Source of the DNA: Anaerolineales bacterium
GTDB lineage: Bacteria > Chloroflexota > Anaerolineae > 4572-78 > J111
NCBI GenBank assembly: GCA_012032575.1
Contig: JAAUSP010000004.1
Coordinates: 1-43,422, forward strand
DNA: 43,422 nt
Direction: 5' to 3'
Position 1 is the stretch's first letter. Each line of letters begins with the position of its first letter. Below the pieces are notes generated by a model. That model made no database searches. It was not told where the DNA came from and saw only the letters and a list, made by a program, of their open reading frames with translations. This document shows, piece by piece, positions 39,628-43,422 of this stretch. The translations under genes and the position numbers were made by a program.

Positions 39628-40467
39628 ATGGGCACGCTTTATCTCGTCGCCACGCCCCTGGGCAACCTGGAAGACATTACCCTGCGGGCGCTGCGGATTT
39701 TGCGGGAGGCGTCGCTGATTGCCACCGAAGATACTCGCACCACCGGCCAGTTGCTCAAGCATTTTGACCTGCACCGCCCGCTGGTCAGTTATTACGAACA
39801 CAACAAAGTTACCCGGCTGGAGCGCATTCTGGCTGCGCTGGCGGAGGGTGATGTGGCCTTAGTTTCCGAAGCCGGAACGCCGCTTTTATCAGACCCCGGC
39901 TACGAGCTGGTGCGGGCGGCCATCGAGCAAGGGTTTCCGGTGGTGTCTATTCCCGGCCCCAGCGCTTTGGGGGCGGCGCTTCCGGCCAGTGGGTTGCCCA
40001 CAGACCGGTTTTTGTTTGTCGGCTTTCTGCCCCGCAAAGCCGGCGACCGCCGTCGGGTTTTGCAGGAAGTGGCCGCCGAAAAAGCCACCCTGGTCTTTTT
40101 TGAAGCCGCCCACTCGCCTGCGGCAACCCTGGTCGATATGGTGGACTGCCTGGGAGGAGATCGTTCCATGGCCGTGTGCCGCGAGTTGACCAAACTGCAC
40201 GAAGAAATCTGGCGCGGCACGATTGCCGGGGCGGGCAGCGAATGGCAGCAGCGCGAACCACGCGGTGAGTTTACCCTGGTTGTGGGCGGCGCGCATCCGC
40301 CGTCCAACTGGGCTCAAGCCCAGGTTGAGGCAGAATTAACCCGCTTCATTGCTGCCGGAGAGTCAATTAAAGATGCTGCCCGGCAGGTGGCGGGCCAGAG
40401 CGGCTGGGGCAAACGCGACGTTTATACCCTGGCTCAGCAAATAAAAGAAGCCCAAGCAGAGGAGTAA
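39628..40467 (+). CDS. rsmI: 16S rRNA (cytidine1402-2'-O)-methyltransferase
   Basis: A 279-residue SAM-dependent methyltransferase of the tetrapyrrole-methylase fold. The sequence LYLVATPLGNLEDITLRAL, then ATEDTRTTGQLLKHF, LVSEAGTPLLSDPG and IPGPSALGAALPASGLP are diagnostic. It methylates the 2'-O of C1402 in the 16S decoding centre. The C-terminal domain (residues 225-275) is the usual small helical extension. The region just before its ATG is filled by the repeat, so no Shine-Dalgarno is visible. The next gene lies 7 bp downstream. Confidence 0.95.
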   Translation: MGTLYLVATPLGNLEDITLRALRILREASLIATEDTRTTGQLLKHFDLHRPLVSYYEHNKVTRLERILAALAEGDVALVSEAGTPLLSDPGYELVRAAIEQGFPVVSIPGPSALGAALPASGLPTDRFLFVGFLPRKAGDRRRVLQEVAAEKATLVFFEAAHSPAATLVDMVDCLGGDRSMAVCRELTKLHEEIWRGTIAGAGSEWQQREPRGEFTLVVGGAHPPSNWAQAQVEAELTRFIAAGESIKDAARQVAGQSGWGKRDVYTLAQQIKEAQAEE

Positions 40468-40474
40468 TCAGCCG

Positions 40475-40786
40475 ATGACTATTTCAAAAAGTGATGCCCG
40501 CAAGCTGACCATCAATGTCACCGAAATGGGCGCACAGGTGTTACGGGGCGTTTTGCAGCTAGAAGGGGGCAAAGCGACAATCAACCAGGTTGCGGTGCTG
40601 GATTGGCTGGCTCGACACGCCGGCACTGAAATCATGCTGATTGCGACGCCGGTCGGCAGCGCTGTGGCTGAGAATGAGCTAAAAACTTGCCCTCGCTGCG
40701 GGCGGGATTATAAAGGAGAGACCTGTCCGCACTGCGCCGAAACGCGGGCCAGGTTACGCGGACTGAAAAGAAGCGAAGAGGCATGA
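40475..40786 (+). CDS. Small zinc-ribbon protein
   Basis: A 103-residue protein. The first 60 residues look like a mixed alpha-beta domain (ITINVTEMGAQVLRGVLQL…), then a zinc ribbon of the CxxC-N7-CxxC type (CPRCGRDYKGETCPHC) near residues 71-86, and a basic tail (ARLRGLKRSEEA). Function unknown; a nucleic-acid or protein-binding role is possible. It starts 7 bp after rsmI and probably shares its transcript. Confidence 0.75.
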   Translation: MTISKSDARKLTINVTEMGAQVLRGVLQLEGGKATINQVAVLDWLARHAGTEIMLIATPVGSAVAENELKTCPRCGRDYKGETCPHCAETRARLRGLKRSEEA

Positions 40787-40837
40787 AGCAAGATATGATA
40801 AAGTATATCGCGTCCTCGCCTCATCACCTCACTTTTC

Positions 40838-41767
40838 TCAAGTGATAAACTTCATCAACTGGTCGGCAGTTTGGCGGCATTGATGCCGGATCATCCCCAA
40901 CGGCACATTTGAACTGAGCGCCAGCGATAACAAAATCCCCTCACCCAAACTCAACGAATAAAGCCGGTACTCGCTGCCTTCGTGCAGGCTCTGTCCAAAG
41001 CGCCCGGCGCGCTCGCCTAAAAAGCTGGCCGCCTGAGCCGCCGCCTGAGAACTTTGGGCAACCAGTAAGGTCAACTCCTGGCACTGCGCCCGGCTGCGCA
41101 TCCCGGCCTGGGCAATCAGCTCCAGCCCGGCGATGAGCAAAATTGCCTCAGCCCGGACTTCCCGGTTAAGATCATCCAGCAGCCGCAAAACGGCCGCTTC
41201 GTTACTGCGTAGAAAGCTGATGGTTTCCTGCGGTACGGTAACAAACGTAAGCGGAGAGGTTTCATCTACCACAATAGCGCTTTCCGGGGGAGCCGGGACC
41301 GGGGCGGGATTGGGGGCAGGCGAAGCCGCCTTAACTGGAGCACTGGCGGTGGCAACAGGCTGGGTGGTTGTAGGAATAGGCGCGCTGGGCCGGGGGCTTC
41401 TACGCTGTCCGGTGGCCTGGTCAATCAAATCGGGCAAATCGCCGACAAAAAAGGGCTTGGTTAAGATCCCATTAATTTCGAGGGTCTTGATTTTATCCGG
41501 CAAAGCCTGGCCAATCAAGGGGATCATCATAATCCGCATCCCGCTTTTGGCCTCGCGAATAGCCTGAATCAACCTGGGCGGCGGCATGTCGGCCAGGCCC
41601 ATATCAATAATTACCAGATCAAAGGCTTCTTCTACTACCGCTTGTAAGGCATCGCTGCCGGAATGAACCCATTTGGCAGAGTAGTGGCCGCTGTTTTGCA
41701 GCCCCTCTTTGAGCATAAAGCCAAAGCCTTCGTCGCTGTCAACTACAAGAATATTCGCTTTTGCCAT
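40838..41767 (-). CDS. Response-regulator receiver with C-terminal roadblock-like domain
   Basis: A 309-residue protein. Residues 1-125 are a receiver domain (ILVVDSDEG acidic pair, phospho-acceptor Asp55 in FDLVIIDMG, TKPF Lys), followed by a Pro/Ala linker (130-170). The last 130 residues look like a Roadblock/LC7 domain (AILLIAGLELIAQAGMRS…LGEGILLSLALSSNVPLGMIR). Roadblock proteins often control small GTPases such as MglA; none is seen here. I chose ATG 41767 (MAKANIL); a TTG four codons upstream is possible. A DnaA box lies immediately upstream of the start. Confidence 0.75.
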   Translation of the reverse strand: MAKANILVVDSDEGFGFMLKEGLQNSGHYSAKWVHSGSDALQAVVEEAFDLVIIDMGLADMPPPRLIQAIREAKSGMRIMMIPLIGQALPDKIKTLEINGILTKPFFVGDLPDLIDQATGQRRSPRPSAPIPTTTQPVATASAPVKAASPAPNPAPVPAPPESAIVVDETSPLTFVTVPQETISFLRSNEAAVLRLLDDLNREVRAEAILLIAGLELIAQAGMRSRAQCQELTLLVAQSSQAAAQAASFLGERAGRFGQSLHEGSEYRLYSLSLGEGILLSLALSSNVPLGMIRHQCRQTADQLMKFIT

Positions 41768-41769
41768 GA

Positions 41770-41778
41770 TTATCCACA
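41770..41778 (+). other. Perfect DnaA box at the start of the receiver-roadblock gene
   Basis: TTATCCACA is a perfect DnaA box (TGTGGATAA on the coding strand), two bases upstream of the ATG of the minus-strand receiver gene. It lies about 4 kb from the oriC cluster and is isolated. Confidence 0.7.
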
Positions 41779-41863
41779 AACACCAAGACTTTTAGGAAAT
41801 TGAACATATCGTTTAGACACTCATGGACCATTTTAATGTTATTTGGAGCAAAAGTCAACAGGA

Positions 41864-43091
41864 TTATGAAGGCGTTTGGTTTTGGCCTCGACTAATCAGC
41901 CAAATGATTAGCCCAACGAAAATTAACAGACCCAGCGCAGCCAGCACAATTATAAATCCCCAATCGGTGGAACCACTTTCGACCGGCGGGATAGGGCTGG
42001 GTGTGACCAGCGGTGTTTCCGGGGCGGGGAGCGTGAGCACGGCAATCGAGGTCGCGCTGGGTTTAGGGGAAGGGGTCGCCGTTGGAGCAGCTTGCGCCTG
42101 CTCGACCTGTTCCGGCTCTGTTACCGGCGCACTTTCGGCGGTTAATTGGTCTGTTTGAGCGGTAGCGCTCTCAGCCGCATTTTCCTGAGCCGGGGCCTCC
42201 GTTGGCTCGGGCGCACTTTCCGCCGCCATTTGACCGGCTTCCGCCTCACCATTGGCTGCGGCTTTTTCCTGGGGCGGAGCAGCCAGCGCAGCCACGCCGG
42301 GTTCAGGGGATGGCGCAGCCGTCAATTCAGGCTGCATTAAGGTTGTCGGTAGAGTGGGTGTTGCCGTCATCACCGCAGCGGGCGTCGGCTGCCGACTCCT
42401 TCAGCCGGGGCAGATCATAAGCTTCGGTAATCGCCTGGTTTTCCAGGGCCATCGGCGCTTCGGCAGGGGCGGCTTCCTGGGCAGCGGCGGGAGGTTCAGC
42501 CGGGGCGGCCATCATTGTGTCCGCGGCGGGGTCGGCGGTCGGTTCAGGTAAGGGAGCTTGAGCCGCCTCGACTTGCGCTTCTTCCGTCGCCATAGCTGCC
42601 TGGGGAGCTTCCTCTCTGGCCGCCGACTGGGCTGCGTCGGCTTGTTCCTGGGCCGGGGCCGGGGCGGCAGCCGGTGCTTCGACCGGAGCGGTCGGCGCAC
42701 CGGCAATCTCTGCCGCCGGTTGACTACTACCGCCAAACTGCATGTTCCAAAAAAGTCCTCCGGCAGCCAAAACACACAGCAGCGTCGCCGCCAGCGCGGC
42801 TACCCCCCTGAACCATCCGGGCAGCCCCATAAAACCGCTTGAAGCGGGCTTAGCCGGCTTTACCTGGGCTTCGGTCAAGGTAAAAGGGCGCGGGGCAGCC
42901 ACAACGGGCAAGGCCGCTACCATGGCGACGGTTCGCCGCAGCGTTTCCAACTCCCGCTGTAGTTCCGGCGAAGCGGCCAGCGCCTGCTCAACCCGGACTC
43001 GTTCCGCGTCGGTGACTTCGCCATCCAGGTAAGGAGACAGCAGTTCCCGAATCTGATCGGTATTCAATTGATGGTTTTGATTGTTAGCCAT
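41864..43091 (-). CDS. Membrane anti-sigma factor, split by a probable frameshift
   Basis: The first part (43091 down to 42327) has a zf-HC2-like anti-sigma domain (LLSPYLDGEVTDAERVRVEQAL) without the usual His-Cys-Cys metal ligands, a transmembrane segment (GVAALAATLLCVLAAGGLFW) and a long Ala/Pro/Glu-rich stalk. It then ends in a non-natural tail. The next frame (42373 to 41864) continues the same stalk composition and ends in a second membrane segment (FIIVLAALGLLIFVGLIIWLI). Removing one base near 42392-42393 joins them into one 408-residue protein. It would hold the adjacent sigma factor at the membrane. The alternative is two real overlapping genes. Confidence 0.7.
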
Positions 43092-43110
43092 CACAAAACT
43101 CGAATTAATT

Positions 43111-43173
43111 GTGAATGGTAAATGGTAAATGGTAAATTATTAACGAGATAGATAAAACTCTGAAACCATTCAC
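43111..43173. repeat. Heptamer-type repeat between sigma and anti-sigma genes
   Basis: The left side is AATGGTA-like heptamers repeated three to four times (43111-43140); the right side holds ACCATTCAC (43165-43173), which mirrors GTGAATGGT (43111-43119). It separates the sigma gene stop from the anti-sigma start, and overlaps the sigma stop. Confidence 0.6.
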
Positions 43174-43422
43174 TATTCATCATTCAGACGGTATTGACTG
43201 GGTAAAAGTTCCTGTTGCTCCAGCAAAAAGTCGCGCAGGCGTTGCCGGCCCCGGCTCAAGCGGGATTTGACCGTGCCTAAAGGCTGGTCCACAATCTCGG
43301 CAATCTCCTGATACGAAAACCCCTGCACGTCGCTCAAAACCAGAACCACCCGCTGGTCTTCGGGCAAATGGTTGATACCGAGTTGAATCACCTCGCCTAA
43401 TTCTCCCCGCAGCACCAACTCC
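43173..43422 (-). CDS. C-terminal part of a sigma-70 family (ECF) sigma factor
   Basis: The window ends inside this gene; only the last 81 or so residues are present. They form sigma region 4, with LPEDQRVVLVLSDVQGFSYQ and the helix-turn-helix EIAEIVDQPLGTVKSRLSRGR that binds the -35 element. The downstream gene encodes a membrane anti-sigma factor, the usual partner, so this is an ECF-type signalling unit. The start lies beyond 43422. Confidence 0.93.
   Translation of the reverse strand, partial: ELVLRGELGEVIQLGINHLPEDQRVVLVLSDVQGFSYQEIAEIVDQPLGTVKSRLSRGRQRLRDFLLEQQELLPSQYRLNDE

Noticed and set aside
1..43422. tRNA or rRNA genes in the intergenic gaps
   Set aside because: No TpsiC arm (GGTTCGAATCC-like) with matching acceptor stem was seen in the gaps; a covariance search could still find an unusual one.

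Overview
The window looks like chromosomal DNA of a free-living bacterium, most likely a Chloroflexota member (Anaerolineae-like). This is inferred from the gene mix: GAF-type histidine kinases, a CYTH/CHAD protein, PqqD/Tat secreted proteins, Ala/Pro-rich membrane anti-sigma factors, and dnaA without dnaN beside it. I could run no similarity search, so the taxonomy is a judgement. The window spans the replication initiation region: dnaA at 35620-37002 is flanked by clustered DnaA boxes.

Layout. 1-3230: end of a frameshifted gene, an Rrf2 regulator with a monooxygenase-type gene sharing a palindromic operator, an inositol-monophosphatase-like gene and an S1-domain protein. 3232-5585 (minus): a CYTH-HTH-CHAD protein and a small Lys/Ala-rich protein. 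6138-10828: a DHOD-like gene followed by a three-subunit acyl-CoA carboxylase (carboxyltransferase, biotin carboxylase, biotin carrier), pointing to propionyl- or acetyl-CoA carboxylation. 11165-14528: a GAF-GAF kinase and an O-antigen-ligase-like membrane protein. 14543-15119: a TumE-type toxin-antitoxin candidate. 15171-19442 (minus): anti-sigma-type ATPase, GAF-PAS kinase, TPR-anchor protein and DEAD-box helicase, with two MITE-like elements. 19904-22771: a small helical protein, MscL, a membrane helix-hairpin-helix protein and an Ig-repeat/LysM protein. 22888-27142: lipase, Ca2+-type P-ATPase and rhomboid protease.

27177-34689 is an accessory island. It carries an NTP_transf_5 protein, a MntA-HepT pair, a PqqD/Tat/DUF1554-like secreted protein, a beta-sandwich-like protein, an RHH/HNH pair, an HprK-like kinase, a candidate structured RNA, helically phased repeats and an IS1182-like transposase. 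The NTP_transf_5, PqqD and HprK-like combination is known from RiPP (lasso peptide) tailoring loci, but no lasso cyclase, leader protease or radical-SAM gene is present.

35100-37740 is the dnaA/oriC region. 37770-43422 has a small membrane protein, selA, rsmI, a zinc-ribbon protein, a receiver-roadblock protein with a perfect DnaA box at its start codon, and a sigma/anti-sigma pair cut by the window edge.

Three near-certain and one probable single-base frameshifts (near 103-111, 3097, 29863 and 42392) suggest either uncorrected indels in the assembly or genuine frame changes. Several intergenic gaps hold mirrored 7-8 bp tandem units, which is a recurrent architecture here.
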